The position numbers and the translations under genes were made by a program. Below are positions 34,655 through 43,129 of a stretch of DNA of 64,000 nucleotides, in pieces. Position 1 is the stretch's first letter. Each line of letters opens with the position of its first letter. This DNA is from Streptomyces sp. SID13031 (lineage in GTDB: Bacteria; Actinomycetota; Actinomycetes; Propionibacteriales; Kribbellaceae), in the NCBI RefSeq assembly GCF_010548305.1, contig NZ_JAAGLV010000020.1, positions 62,001 through 126,000 on the forward strand, written 5' to 3'. The notes below the pieces were generated by a model. It was given only the letters and a program-made list of their open reading frames with translations. It searched no databases and was not told the DNA's origin.

Positions 34655-35968
34655 TCAGGCGGCGGGAACGACCTTGGTGAGACCGTTGATGATCTTGTCC
34701 ATCACGTCGCCGTCACGCGGGTCGGTGAGGTTGGCGAGCAGTTTCAGGGTGAATTTCATCAAGGTGGTGCGCGGCAGACCGTACTTGGTGCACAGCTTCA
34801 TCACCTCCGGGTTCCCGATCAGCTTCACGAACACCCGGCCGAGCGTGTAGTAGCCGCCGTACTCCTGCTTCAGCGCCTTCGGGTACGCCGAGAGGGCGCG
34901 CTCGCGCTGGTTCGGCTGGCGGCGCATTGCCTGGGCGGCGACCTCGGCGGCGAAGGCGCCGGACTCCATCGCGTACGGGATGCCCTCGCCGTTGAACGGG
35001 TTCACCATCCCGCCCGCGTCGCCCAGCAGCATCAGCCCGCGGGTGTAGTGCGGCTGCCGGTTGAAACCCATCGGCAGCGCCGCCCCGCGGATCGGGATGG
35101 TCTGGAACTCGTCGCGGAACTGCCACTCCTCCGGCGTGTTCTTCAGCCACTGCTTGAGCAGGTCGGCGTAGTCGACCTTGCCGAAGGCATCGGAGGTGTT
35201 CAGGATGCCGAGACCGACGTTGACGGTGCCGTCGCCCATCCCGAAGATCCAGCCGTAGCCCGGCAGCAGGTTGCGCTGACCCGGGTTCTTCGGGTCGTCG
35301 GCCCACAGCTCCAGCCACGACTCGAGGTAGTCGTCGTCGTGGCGCGGGCTGGTGAAGTACGTCCGGACGGCCACCCCCATCGGGCGGTCGTCGCGCTTGT
35401 GCAGACCCATCGAGACGCTCAGCCGCGACGAGTTGCCGTCGGCCGCCATCACCAGCGGCGCCCGGAACTCGAGGTCGTCGCCGGCCCGGCGGCCGTTGTC
35501 GTCGACCGGCTTGGCGGTGACGCCGACGATGAAGCCCTTGTCGTCCAGGATCGGCGCGGTCACGTTGGTCCGCTCGCGCAGCTGGGCGCCGGCCTTGACG
35601 GCCTGGCGGGCCAGCATGTCGTCGAAGTCCATCCGGTTGCGGGTCAGCCCGTAGTTCGGGTGGCTGGCCAGGTCTGGCCAGTCGAGCTGCAACTGGTGCC
35701 CGGCGCCCTGGATCCGCAGGCCGTAGTTCTTGATCCAGCCGGCCTCGGGCGAGATGTCGATGCCCATGTTGATCAGCTGCTTGGTCCCGCGCGGGGTGAG
35801 GCCGTCGCCGCACACCTTCTCGCGCGGGAAGGCGGTCTTCTCCAGCAGCAGCACGTCGAGGCCCGCGTTGGCCAGATGGTACGCGGCGGCCGAGCCTGCG
35901 GGCCCGGCGCCGACGACGATCACATCAGCGGTCTCGGCCTGCTGCCTGCTAGGCACGCTCTGGCTCAT
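34655..35968 (-). CDS. menJ: Geranylgeranyl-reductase-family flavoprotein, menaquinone reductase MenJ-like
   Basis: 437-aa FAD enzyme. Residues ~15-60 contain the Rossmann GAGPAGSAAAYHLANAGLDV and the family block FPREKVCGDGLTPR; LLGDAGGMVNPFNGEGIPYA (about 300-320) binds FAD. In mycobacteria MenJ saturates one isoprene unit of menaquinone. Position beside menG, nuo and the polyprenyl synthase strongly supports the same role over other members that reduce chlorophyll or archaeal lipids. A single-gene unit on the minus strand, 132 bp from nuoA. Confidence 0.85.
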   Translation of the reverse strand: MSQSVPSRQQAETADVIVVGAGPAGSAAAYHLANAGLDVLLLEKTAFPREKVCGDGLTPRGTKQLINMGIDISPEAGWIKNYGLRIQGAGHQLQLDWPDLASHPNYGLTRNRMDFDDMLARQAVKAGAQLRERTNVTAPILDDKGFIVGVTAKPVDDNGRRAGDDLEFRAPLVMAADGNSSRLSVSMGLHKRDDRPMGVAVRTYFTSPRHDDDYLESWLELWADDPKNPGQRNLLPGYGWIFGMGDGTVNVGLGILNTSDAFGKVDYADLLKQWLKNTPEEWQFRDEFQTIPIRGAALPMGFNRQPHYTRGLMLLGDAGGMVNPFNGEGIPYAMESGAFAAEVAAQAMRRQPNQRERALSAYPKALKQEYGGYYTLGRVFVKLIGNPEVMKLCTKYGLPRTTLMKFTLKLLANLTDPRDGDVMDKIINGLTKVVPAA

Positions 35969-36117
35969 CTCATCCCGGCCTGGTGGAGGGCTGTGTCACT
36001 CGTGAAGGGATTCACGAGGCCTGGTCATCCGACAGTCTAGGACTGCCTGACTTGGACACGAAACCGGCCCGGAACCCCTTGCCTGCAACCGATTTATGCG
36101 CCTGTTTCGTTGCGTAA

Positions 36118-36816
36118 TTAGACCGGCTTGACGGCCCGGTGAATCGCGACCAGACCACCTGTCAGGTTGCGCCACTGGACGTGGGTCCAGCCCGAGGCGG
36201 CGATGGTGTCGGCGAGAGGCGCCTGACCAGGCCAGGCGCGGACCGATTCGGCCAGGTAGACGTAGGCGTCGGGGTTGGTGGAGACCGCCTTCGCGACCAC
36301 CGGGACCGCGCGCATCATGTACTCCAGGTAGGCGACCCGGAACGGTTTCCAGGTCGGGTGCGAGTTCTCCAGCACCACCAGCCGGCCGCCCGGCTTGGTC
36401 ACCCGGAGCATCTCGGTGAGCGCCACCGTGACGTCGTTCACGTTCCGCAGCGCCCAGGAGATGGTGACCACGTCGAAGGTCTCGTCGGCGAACGGCAGCC
36501 GGAGCGCGTCACCGGCGATCAGGTCCAGCTCGGGGTACCGGCGTTTGCCGACCCGGAGCATCCCGACCGAGAAGTCGCAGGACACCACCTCGGCGCCCGC
36601 CTCGCGCAGCTTCACGCTCGACGCGCCGGTGCCGGCCGCCAGGTCGAGGATCTTCATCCCCTTCCGCGGCGCGATCTCCGCCAGCGTCTGCGGCCGCCAG
36701 TAGGCCTTCTCCAGCCCCATCGTGGCGACCGCGTTGGTCCGGTCGTAGCCCTCGGCGACGTTGTCGAACATGGCTGCCACTTGCTCGGGTTGTTTGGTGA
36801 GATCCGCCCTGGTCAC
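36118..36816 (-). CDS. menG: Demethylmenaquinone methyltransferase
   Basis: 232-aa SAM-dependent class I methyltransferase of the UbiE/MenG family. MFDNVAEGYDRTN at the N-terminus, SAM motif I LDLAAGTGASSVKL (residues ~57-70), and DVVTISWALRNVND with RVTKPGGRLVVLE are family landmarks. It methylates demethylmenaquinone in the last step of the pathway. Start is GTG 36816. It diverges from menF; about 140 bp between them must hold both promoters. Confidence 0.92.
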   Translation of the reverse strand: MTRADLTKQPEQVAAMFDNVAEGYDRTNAVATMGLEKAYWRPQTLAEIAPRKGMKILDLAAGTGASSVKLREAGAEVVSCDFSVGMLRVGKRRYPELDLIAGDALRLPFADETFDVVTISWALRNVNDVTVALTEMLRVTKPGGRLVVLENSHPTWKPFRVAYLEYMMRAVPVVAKAVSTNPDAYVYLAESVRAWPGQAPLADTIAASGWTHVQWRNLTGGLVAIHRAVKPV

Positions 36817-36958
36817 CTGTCTAGTTGATCACGGTCGCGACAGGCGCCGAAATTCGCCGGTTACCTGGGCGGCCTACGCTTGCCTCTCGTGAGCGAATCT
36901 CCATTGAGCCGGCCGGCCATCGAGACCCGGGGCCGGGAAGCGAGCGAGGAGTGCAAAC

Positions 36959-38242
36959 GTGGCCTTGTCTGACCCGGTCCGACCCGGCCTTTCAGCCAGC
37001 GCCGAGCCGGCGCCGCACCTGGTGATCCGCAGTCAGCGGGTCGACGGTGTCGCCGCCGCGCTGATGGACCATCTGCCGGAGACCGGCGGTCTGGCCTGGG
37101 TACGCCGCGGCGACGGGCACGTCGGCTGGGGCGTCGCCGCCCGGCTGGACGTTGCCGGGAGCAACCGGTTCGCCGAGGCGCAGGAGTGGTGGCAGGAGCT
37201 CACCGCGAGCGCCGTCGTCCGCGACGAGGTCGGCGTACCAGGATCGGGACTGGTCTGCTTCGGTTCGTTCGGTTTCACCGACATCGACGCCAGTGAGCTG
37301 GTGGTGCCCGAGGTGATCGTCGGCCGCCGCGGCGGGATCACCTGGGTGACGACGATCTCCGGCGCGAGCTCCTTGGCCGCACTACCCGAGCTGACGACAT
37401 ACGAGCCTGAGCCGGTCGGCGCGGTCGCCTTCGCCGACGGCGCCCGGTCCGGAACCGAGTGGTCGGGCATCGTGGCCGACGCGGTCAAGCGGATCACCAG
37501 CGGCGAGCTCGACAAGGTGGTGCTCGCCCGCGACCTGATCGCGATCTCGCCCAACCCGATCGACTTGCGCTGGCCGCTGCGCCGGCTCGCCGCGGCGTAC
37601 CCGAACTGCTGGACGTTCTCCGTCGACGGCCTGATCGGCGCCACCCCGGAGCTGCTGGTCCGCCGCGAGAAGGGCCTGATCACCTCGCGGGTGCTGGCCG
37701 GCACCATCCGGCGTACCGGCGACGACGCCCACGATCTCGCGCTGGCCGCCTCGCTGGCGCGCTCGAGCAAGGACCTCGAGGAGCACGAGTACGCCGTCCG
37801 CTCGGTCGCGGACGCGCTGAAGCCGCACTGCAAGTCGATGAACGTGCCCGAGACGCCGTTCGTGCTGCACCTGCCGAACGTGATGCATCTCGCCTCCGAC
37901 GTCGCCGGGGTCGCCGCCAACGGAGCCTCCGCGCTCGGCCTGGCCGCCGCGCTGCACCCGTCCGCGGCGATCTGCGGTACGCCGACCGACGCCGCGCGCG
38001 ACGTGATCGGCGAGATCGAGGGCATGCCGCGCGGCCGGTTCAGCGGGCCGGTCGGCTGGATGGACGCGGCCGGCGACGGCGAGTGGTGCATCGCACTGCG
38101 CTGCGGTCAGGCCGACCCCCACGACCCGACCAGGATGCGCCTGTTCGCCGGCGCCGGCATCGTCGCCGGCTCCGACCCAGAGGCCGAGCTGGCCGAGACG
38201 AACGCAAAATTGGTTCCGATGCGAGACGCTCTGGGAGATTGA
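36959..38242 (+). CDS. menF: Isochorismate synthase
   Basis: 427 aa from GTG 36959, behind a GAGGAG ribosome site. The C-terminal chorismate-binding domain includes LDKVVLARDLIA, TPELLVRREKGLITSRVLAGT (activation Lys/Thr region), EHEYAVRSVADAL and PHPSAAICGTPTDAA-like blocks (here LHPSAAICGTPTDA) with catalytic Glu residues. Converts chorismate to isochorismate, the entry to menaquinone. DHBA-type siderophore EntC is the alternative, but the context of menG and menJ favours menaquinone. Stop and the next start overlap as TGATG. Confidence 0.88.
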   Translation: MALSDPVRPGLSASAEPAPHLVIRSQRVDGVAAALMDHLPETGGLAWVRRGDGHVGWGVAARLDVAGSNRFAEAQEWWQELTASAVVRDEVGVPGSGLVCFGSFGFTDIDASELVVPEVIVGRRGGITWVTTISGASSLAALPELTTYEPEPVGAVAFADGARSGTEWSGIVADAVKRITSGELDKVVLARDLIAISPNPIDLRWPLRRLAAAYPNCWTFSVDGLIGATPELLVRREKGLITSRVLAGTIRRTGDDAHDLALAASLARSSKDLEEHEYAVRSVADALKPHCKSMNVPETPFVLHLPNVMHLASDVAGVAANGASALGLAAALHPSAAICGTPTDAARDVIGEIEGMPRGRFSGPVGWMDAAGDGEWCIALRCGQADPHDPTRMRLFAGAGIVAGSDPEAELAETNAKLVPMRDALGD

Positions 38243-38859
38243 TGAAGCTCACGAAGTACACGCATGCTTGTGTCCGGTTGGAGAAGGACGGCAAGGTGCT
38301 GCTGGTCGATCCGGGCAGCTTCACCGAGGACGCCGCCTTCGAGGGCGTGGACGCGATCCTGGTCACGCACGAGCACCAGGACCACCTCGACGTCGACCGG
38401 GTGAAGGGGATCGACGCCCCGATCTGGACCAACGCCGGGGTGGCCGGGCAGCTCGGTGAGCTGGGCGAGCGGGTCCAGATCGTTGCCGACGGCGACGTTT
38501 TCGAGGCGGCCGGTTTCGCGGTCCGTGCCTATGGCAAGGATCACGCGATCATCCTGCCGGAGCTGGGCGTTCCGTGCCAGAACGTCGGCTACCTGATCGA
38601 GGATGCCGTCTACCACCCGGGCGACTCGTTCACCCAGCCCGACCGCAAGGTGCACACCAACCTGGTGCCGATCTCGGGCCCGTGGTTCGCGCTGCCGCCG
38701 GCCGTCGACTACGCCCGCGCCGTCGACGCGGTGCAGACCATCGGCATCCACGACGCCCTGCTCAGCCCGATCGGCCAGGGCATGATGCAGCGCTTCCTCG
38801 ACTCCGAGGACCGGCCGTACCAGCAGCTGTCCCCGGGCACCACGGTCGAGGTCAACTGA
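38242..38859 (+). CDS. MBL-fold metal-dependent hydrolase
   Basis: 205-aa metallo-beta-lactamase-fold protein with the zinc motif THEHQDHLD at residues ~48-56 (HxHxDH), VYHPGDSF for the bridging Asp, and a late His region. It resembles UlaG-like/L-ascorbate-6-phosphate-lactonase-type hydrolases, for which activity varies. The ATG at 38242 overlaps the menF stop (TGATG), so it is co-translated with isochorismate synthase; whether it acts in quinone metabolism is unknown. A similar menF-hydrolase coupling would need checking in related genomes. Confidence 0.8.
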   Translation: MKLTKYTHACVRLEKDGKVLLVDPGSFTEDAAFEGVDAILVTHEHQDHLDVDRVKGIDAPIWTNAGVAGQLGELGERVQIVADGDVFEAAGFAVRAYGKDHAIILPELGVPCQNVGYLIEDAVYHPGDSFTQPDRKVHTNLVPISGPWFALPPAVDYARAVDAVQTIGIHDALLSPIGQGMMQRFLDSEDRPYQQLSPGTTVEVN

Positions 38860-38863
38860 CATT

Positions 38864-38883
38864 TGTCACCACTACTGGTGACA
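38864..38883. promoter_or_regulatory. Inverted repeat upstream of the ABC/two-component operon
   Basis: TGTCACCA, 4-nt spacer CTAC, TGGTGACA: perfect 8-bp arms, 43 bp before the ATP-binding gene. It could be the binding site of the NarL-type response regulator encoded at the end of the operon, or a hairpin ending menF-MBL. It starts 4 bp after the MBL stop, so both roles are possible. Confidence 0.45.
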
Positions 38884-38926
38884 GCTGCACGCAGTACGGG
38901 GCCGCTCGGCCGCCAGGCTGATCCGT

Positions 38927-39868
38927 ATGGACGAATCAGCGGTCATCCAGGTCGAGCGGCTCACCCGCCGGTACGCCGGCAGGCCCGGCTACGACGCCGT
39001 ACGCGGTGTCGACTTCTCGGTCCGGCGGGGTGAGCTCTTCGCGCTGCTCGGCACCAACGGCGCCGGCAAGACCTCCACCCTGGAGATCCTCGAAGGTCTC
39101 GCCCAGCCGACGTCGGGAACCGTCCGGGTGCTCGGCAAGGACCCGTTCCACGACCGGCGGACAGTCCGGCCGCGGATCGGGATCATGTTGCAGGACAGGG
39201 GTTTCGCCGCCGATCTGACCGTGGCCGAGACCACCAAGATGTGGACCGGCACGCTCAGCAGACCGCGCCCGGTCGGCGAGGTCCTCGAGCTCGTCGAGCT
39301 GACCAGCAGGGCCAACGTCCGGGTCCGCCAACTGTCCGGTGGTGAGCGGCAACGACTGAGCCTCGGCCTGGCGATCGCGGGCCGGCCGGACCTGTTGTTC
39401 CTGGACGAGCCGACGGCCGGCCTCGACCCGGAGAACCGGCAGAACACCTGGCGGCTGATCTCTAGGATGCTGGAGTCGGGTACGACGGTCCTGCTGACCA
39501 CCCACTACCTGGCCGAAGCCGCCGAGCTCGCCGACCGGTTGGCGATCATGCACCGCGGCCGGATCGTCGGACTCGGCACTCCGGCCGAGATCGCCGGCAT
39601 CCAGCCGGCCCGGATCTCCTTCCACCTGCCTGCCGGCGCCACCCTCCCGGACCTCCCCCAAGCTGTTGCCACCGTCAACGGCAGCGACAAGGTCGTGCTC
39701 GACACCGAGGATCTCCAGGTCACCCTCACTGCGCTGCTGGCCTGGGCGGCACCGGCCGGGATCCAGCTGACAGACCTCACCGCCCGCCCGGCATCGCTGG
39801 AGGAAGCCTTTCTCGCGATCGCCGAGTCGGACCCGATCTCCGACTCCACCGAAGGAGCAGTCGCATGA
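38927..39868 (+). CDS. ABC transporter ATP-binding protein (export type)
   Basis: 313 aa. Walker A GTNGAGKTS, signature LSGGERQRLSLG, Walker B LLFLDEPTAGLD and the switch His in LLTTHYL all present within residues 1-215. A C-terminal ~90-residue domain is typical of CcmA/DrrA-like drug- or lipid-export ATPases. Coupled by ATGA to a permease, then a histidine kinase and response regulator, making a four-gene self-regulated exporter. Substrate unknown; antimicrobial or membrane-lipid stress is the common context for this arrangement (LiaRS- or DesKR-like). Confidence 0.92.
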   Translation: MDESAVIQVERLTRRYAGRPGYDAVRGVDFSVRRGELFALLGTNGAGKTSTLEILEGLAQPTSGTVRVLGKDPFHDRRTVRPRIGIMLQDRGFAADLTVAETTKMWTGTLSRPRPVGEVLELVELTSRANVRVRQLSGGERQRLSLGLAIAGRPDLLFLDEPTAGLDPENRQNTWRLISRMLESGTTVLLTTHYLAEAAELADRLAIMHRGRIVGLGTPAEIAGIQPARISFHLPAGATLPDLPQAVATVNGSDKVVLDTEDLQVTLTALLAWAAPAGIQLTDLTARPASLEEAFLAIAESDPISDSTEGAVA

Positions 39869-40632
39869 CCTCACTCGCCTGGTCGGAGGCTCTGCTGCTC
39901 CGCCGCAATCCGCTGGCTGTGCTGGTCGCCATCGGTCTGCCGATCTTCGTCGTGCTGGGACTGCAGTCGTCGGCGGAACTGATGGCCGTCGTCGGCCCGG
40001 ACCCAGGCTCGGCGATCCTCACCATGATCGCGGCCGTGTCGCTGAACCTCTTCGTCTACTACAACCTCGTCAGCTCGCTGGTCGCCCGCCGCGAGGAACT
40101 CGTCCTCAAACGACTGCGCACCGGCGAAGCCACTGACCTGCAGATCCTGGCTGGTGCCGCGATCCCCGCAGTGGTCATCGCCTGGGGTCAGGCGGCGCTC
40201 GCCGCTATCGCCAGCGCGCTGCTGGTCGGGTTGCCCCTACCGGTGAACCTCCTGCTGGTGGTGCTCGCCTTGTTGCTCGGCGCGGCTGTATTCGCCCTGC
40301 TTGCGGCTGCTACCACCGCGCTGACCCGCAGCGTGGAGATGGCACAGCTGACGACGTTGCCCTTCCTGCTCATTCCGCTGAACTTCAGTGGCCTCTACTT
40401 CCCGCTCTCCGAGCTACCGGAGGGCCTGGACCAGTTGGCGCGGCTGCTGCCGCTCACGCCGGTGGTGGAGTTGCTGCGACTCGGCCTGTCGGGCACCACG
40501 CCGGACGGGAGCACAGTGAGCTTGGCGGGGTCGTTCGCACCCGCAGTACAGCCGGTGCTCGTCCTGCTGGCCTGGGTGGTCGTCGGCGGGCTGGCAACGC
40601 GCCGCTGGTTCCGCTGGGAGCCCCGGCGTTGA
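39865..40632 (+). CDS. ABC transporter permease (ABC-2 type)
   Basis: 255 aa, about six hydrophobic segments. After the first helix, the block VARREELVLKRLRTGEATDL matches the ABC-2 family coupling region. LPFLLIPLNFSGLYFPLSELP precedes the last helices, as in drug-efflux permeases. It forms the membrane channel with the adjacent ATPase. Start overlaps the ATPase stop (ATGA); 22 bp separate it from the histidine kinase gene. Confidence 0.88.
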   Translation: MTSLAWSEALLLRRNPLAVLVAIGLPIFVVLGLQSSAELMAVVGPDPGSAILTMIAAVSLNLFVYYNLVSSLVARREELVLKRLRTGEATDLQILAGAAIPAVVIAWGQAALAAIASALLVGLPLPVNLLLVVLALLLGAAVFALLAAATTALTRSVEMAQLTTLPFLLIPLNFSGLYFPLSELPEGLDQLARLLPLTPVVELLRLGLSGTTPDGSTVSLAGSFAPAVQPVLVLLAWVVVGGLATRRWFRWEPRR

Positions 40633-40654
40633 GCGACGTGACAGGCTGAGCACC

Positions 40655-41848
40655 ATGGTTCCCGTCCCGCGCTGGTGGCTCGAGCGCAGCAGAGCCGAGC
40701 GCTTCGACATCACCCTGCGCTGGCCGCTGTACTCCCTGTCCTGCGGGGAGTTGCTCCTCGCCGCACTGATCACCGTCGGGCAGCGGGATCTTCACATCGC
40801 GGGTGCCGTGCTGTTCCTTGTCGTCGTCGCCGCGCACACCACGGCCAACCTGCTCCTGCTCCGCGCGGCCATCAGCAGGTATCTGACCGGAGCCCCGGTC
40901 CCCAGCCGTCTGATTGCAGTTCCCACTGCCTTGACTCTTGCTGGCTTCCTTGCTGCGGACCTGGCCTTCCCCAAGTTCGGCTGGGGTAGCGGCGAGGCAG
41001 AACTCCACATCCCCGTGAGCGTTATGCTGATCGGCGCCTTGACCTTCGCTCTGACGCCGATGCTGCGGTGGGCGCCGCTGCTGGGCGTGATCCTCGCCGG
41101 AGCGGCTGTGACTGGCGCGTGGTCGCTCCAGCTGGGTCCGGCGATCGCCTATGTCTCCTGGGCTGTTCTCATCGTCTTCACCTGCCGAGTCTCGGTGTGG
41201 ACGCTCAGCCTCGGCTGGGAGATCGACCGGTCCCGCGCGGTCAGCGCTCAGCTCGCGATCGCCGAGGAGCGGCTGCGGTTCGCTCGTGATCTGCACGACA
41301 CTCTCGGGCACAACCTGTCGCTGGTCGCAGTACGGAGTGAGCTGGCTGCAGCACTCGCGACGCGGGGCGACGCGTCAGCTGCCGACCAGATGCTCGACGT
41401 CCGGCAGATCGCCCACGACTCGCTCCGCGAGATGCGGGCCGTCGTCAGCGGCTACCGCGCCACCGACCTCGCCTCCGAGCTGGCCGGCGCCCAATCGGTA
41501 CTCCGGTCCGCAGGCGTCAACTGTCGCGTCATCGGCGACGGCACCGCGCTGCCGCCCGCGACCCAGGCGGCGCTCGGCTGGGTCGTGCGGGAGGGCACCA
41601 CGAACGTCATCCAGCACAGCAACGCGACCGTGTGCAAGATCGAGCTCGACCTCAGCATGGGTGACGTCATCTTCCTGCGGATGGAGAACGACGGCGTTTC
41701 GGCAACCTCGGACCAGCCGAAGACCTCCGAGGGCGGGACCGGGATCGCCGGGCTGCGCGAACGCCTCGGCTCTCTCGGCGGAACGCTGACCGTCGCCGCC
41801 CCGCCCGGCGGCTTCATCCTGGTCGTCCAACTCCCGGTGCCGCGATGA
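40655..41848 (+). CDS. Sensor histidine kinase (HisKA_3, NarX/DesK-like)
   Basis: 397 aa. Residues ~20-190 hold five or six membrane helices with almost no periplasmic loop, suggesting sensing within the membrane. The phospho-acceptor segment FARDLHDTLGHNLSLV is at about residues 208-223, and the ATPase domain has WVVREGTTNVIQHSNA (N box) and GTGIAGLRERLGSLGG (G box). It should phosphorylate the NarL-type regulator encoded next, which it overlaps by ATGA. The intramembrane-sensing layout suits detection of membrane-active compounds or lipid state. Confidence 0.92.
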   Translation: MVPVPRWWLERSRAERFDITLRWPLYSLSCGELLLAALITVGQRDLHIAGAVLFLVVVAAHTTANLLLLRAAISRYLTGAPVPSRLIAVPTALTLAGFLAADLAFPKFGWGSGEAELHIPVSVMLIGALTFALTPMLRWAPLLGVILAGAAVTGAWSLQLGPAIAYVSWAVLIVFTCRVSVWTLSLGWEIDRSRAVSAQLAIAEERLRFARDLHDTLGHNLSLVAVRSELAAALATRGDASAADQMLDVRQIAHDSLREMRAVVSGYRATDLASELAGAQSVLRSAGVNCRVIGDGTALPPATQAALGWVVREGTTNVIQHSNATVCKIELDLSMGDVIFLRMENDGVSATSDQPKTSEGGTGIAGLRERLGSLGGTLTVAAPPGGFILVVQLPVPR

Positions 41849-42468
41849 TCCGGCTCCTGCTCGCCGACGACGAGAACCTGATCCGGACCGCCCTCGCCGC
41901 GCTGCTGTCCCTGGAAGAAGACCTCGAGGTGGTCGGCCAGGCCGCCTCCGCGGACGAGGCGCTCGCAATGGCCCGCCGGCACCGGCCTGACGTCGCAGTA
42001 CTGGATCTGCAGATGCCCGGCGCCACCGGCTCCTCGGCGATCGGCGGCATCGGCGTCGTCGAGACCCTCCGCGCCGAACTCCCCACCTGCAGCTGCCTGA
42101 TCGTCACCGGCCACGGCCGCCCCGGCCACCTGAAGCAGGCCCTGGCCGCCGGCGTCCGCGGATTCCTCCCGAAGACCGTCTCGGCCCACGTCCTCGCCGA
42201 CGTCATCCGCACGATCCACACCGGCGGCCGGTACGTCGACCCCGAACTGGCCGCCGAAGCCATCAGCGCCGGCGACAACCCGCTGACCCCACGTGAGGCC
42301 GAGGTTCTGGAACACGCCGCCGACGGCGCCCCGATCGAACAGATCGCCCGCCGCGCCTCCCTCGCCCCCGGCACAGTCCGCAACTACCTCTCCTCAGCCG
42401 CCACCAAACTCAACACAGCGAACCGCTACGAATCAGTCCAGGTCGCCCGCATGCACGGCTGGATCTAG
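41845..42468 (+). CDS. NarL/FixJ-family response regulator
   Basis: 207 aa. Receiver domain residues ~1-120 with acidic pocket LLADDE, phospho-acceptor Asp in VAVLDLQMPG (~residue 53) and the Thr in IVTGHG. A LuxR-type helix-turn-helix follows (LTPREAEVLEHAADGAPIEQ, then LAPGTVRNYLSSAATKLN). Most similar in layout to DesR/LiaR regulators that control neighbouring exporters. Likely activates the ABC operon through the inverted repeat at 38864. Confidence 0.92.
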   Translation: MIRLLLADDENLIRTALAALLSLEEDLEVVGQAASADEALAMARRHRPDVAVLDLQMPGATGSSAIGGIGVVETLRAELPTCSCLIVTGHGRPGHLKQALAAGVRGFLPKTVSAHVLADVIRTIHTGGRYVDPELAAEAISAGDNPLTPREAEVLEHAADGAPIEQIARRASLAPGTVRNYLSSAATKLNTANRYESVQVARMHGWI

Positions 42469-42559
42469 CCTGCGATCCGGCGTTGACGCATGGGGGCCGC
42501 CCGGATCCGCACCGCAGACCCGGCCCCGGCGTTACGGCTAAGCGGGAAACTTCTCGTCG

Positions 42560-43129
42560 CTATCTGCAAACTTCTTTCCACCCAGACGCCACAGCCACCC
42601 ACCCCTCCCCGGATGCGGACAGAACTCTCCCCAAACCGCTAAGCAGCCACTTTTCGGGCTCAGAGCGGCGGCCGCTGGCGGCGGGGAGGGCCTGGCGCGC
42701 GGCGCCGGCTGCGTGCTGGTCGGTGAAGTCGGCGAGTTTGTGGAGCCGCAGGCCGACGGTCTGCCGGAAGGTCTTGCCGTTGCGCGCGGCAAGCAACTCG
42801 GCCAGCAGCCGCGCGGCGCTCGCGGTACCGGCGATGGAGTCGGGGTTCGGGGCCTGGTCGGCGCAGACGTCGGCGATCGCCGGGACCAGGGCGTCAGGTA
42901 AGGCACCGAGGTTGATGCCGCGGTGGGCGCTGCACAGGACGGCTCCGTTGACGTCGCCCGCTTCGTCGTGGATCGACAGGAACAGCGGCGGCGTGGGGTC
43001 GTGGATGATGCCGTTGATGCGGTCCTCGGTGTTACTCAGCAGGACCGAGTGCAGCACCGGATCCCTTTGCAGAAAAGGGAAGGCGATCGCCTTGAACTCT
43101 GCGGGGTCACTTGTCGCCCGGACCTTCAC
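42560..43129 (-). pseudogene. Truncated copy of the adjacent GNAT gene
   Basis: 189 codons from GTG 43129, overlapping the stop of the full-length neighbour by GTGA. The first ~135 residues align with that neighbour: VKVRATSDPAEFKAIAFPFL versus MSVRVTSDPKDFQATTFSFL, and FLSIHDEAGDVNGA versus FVSVHDDAGAVIGA. Similarity ends near LRLHKLADFTDQHA; the rest (SGRRSEPEKWLLSG...) does not resemble the GNAT domain, and no acetyl-CoA loop follows. The catalytic half has been lost, by deletion or by frameshift. It may still be translated as an N-terminal-domain-only protein. Confidence 0.6.

Noticed and set aside
36817..36958. Specific promoter calls between menG and menF
   Set aside because: Candidate hexamers (TAGACA near 36818-36823, TTGATC) are badly spaced relative to the starts; I could not support one.
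37459..38241. Upstream extension of the MBL hydrolase through menF
   Set aside because: Wrong-frame menF sequence; the zinc-hydrolase fold begins at 38242.
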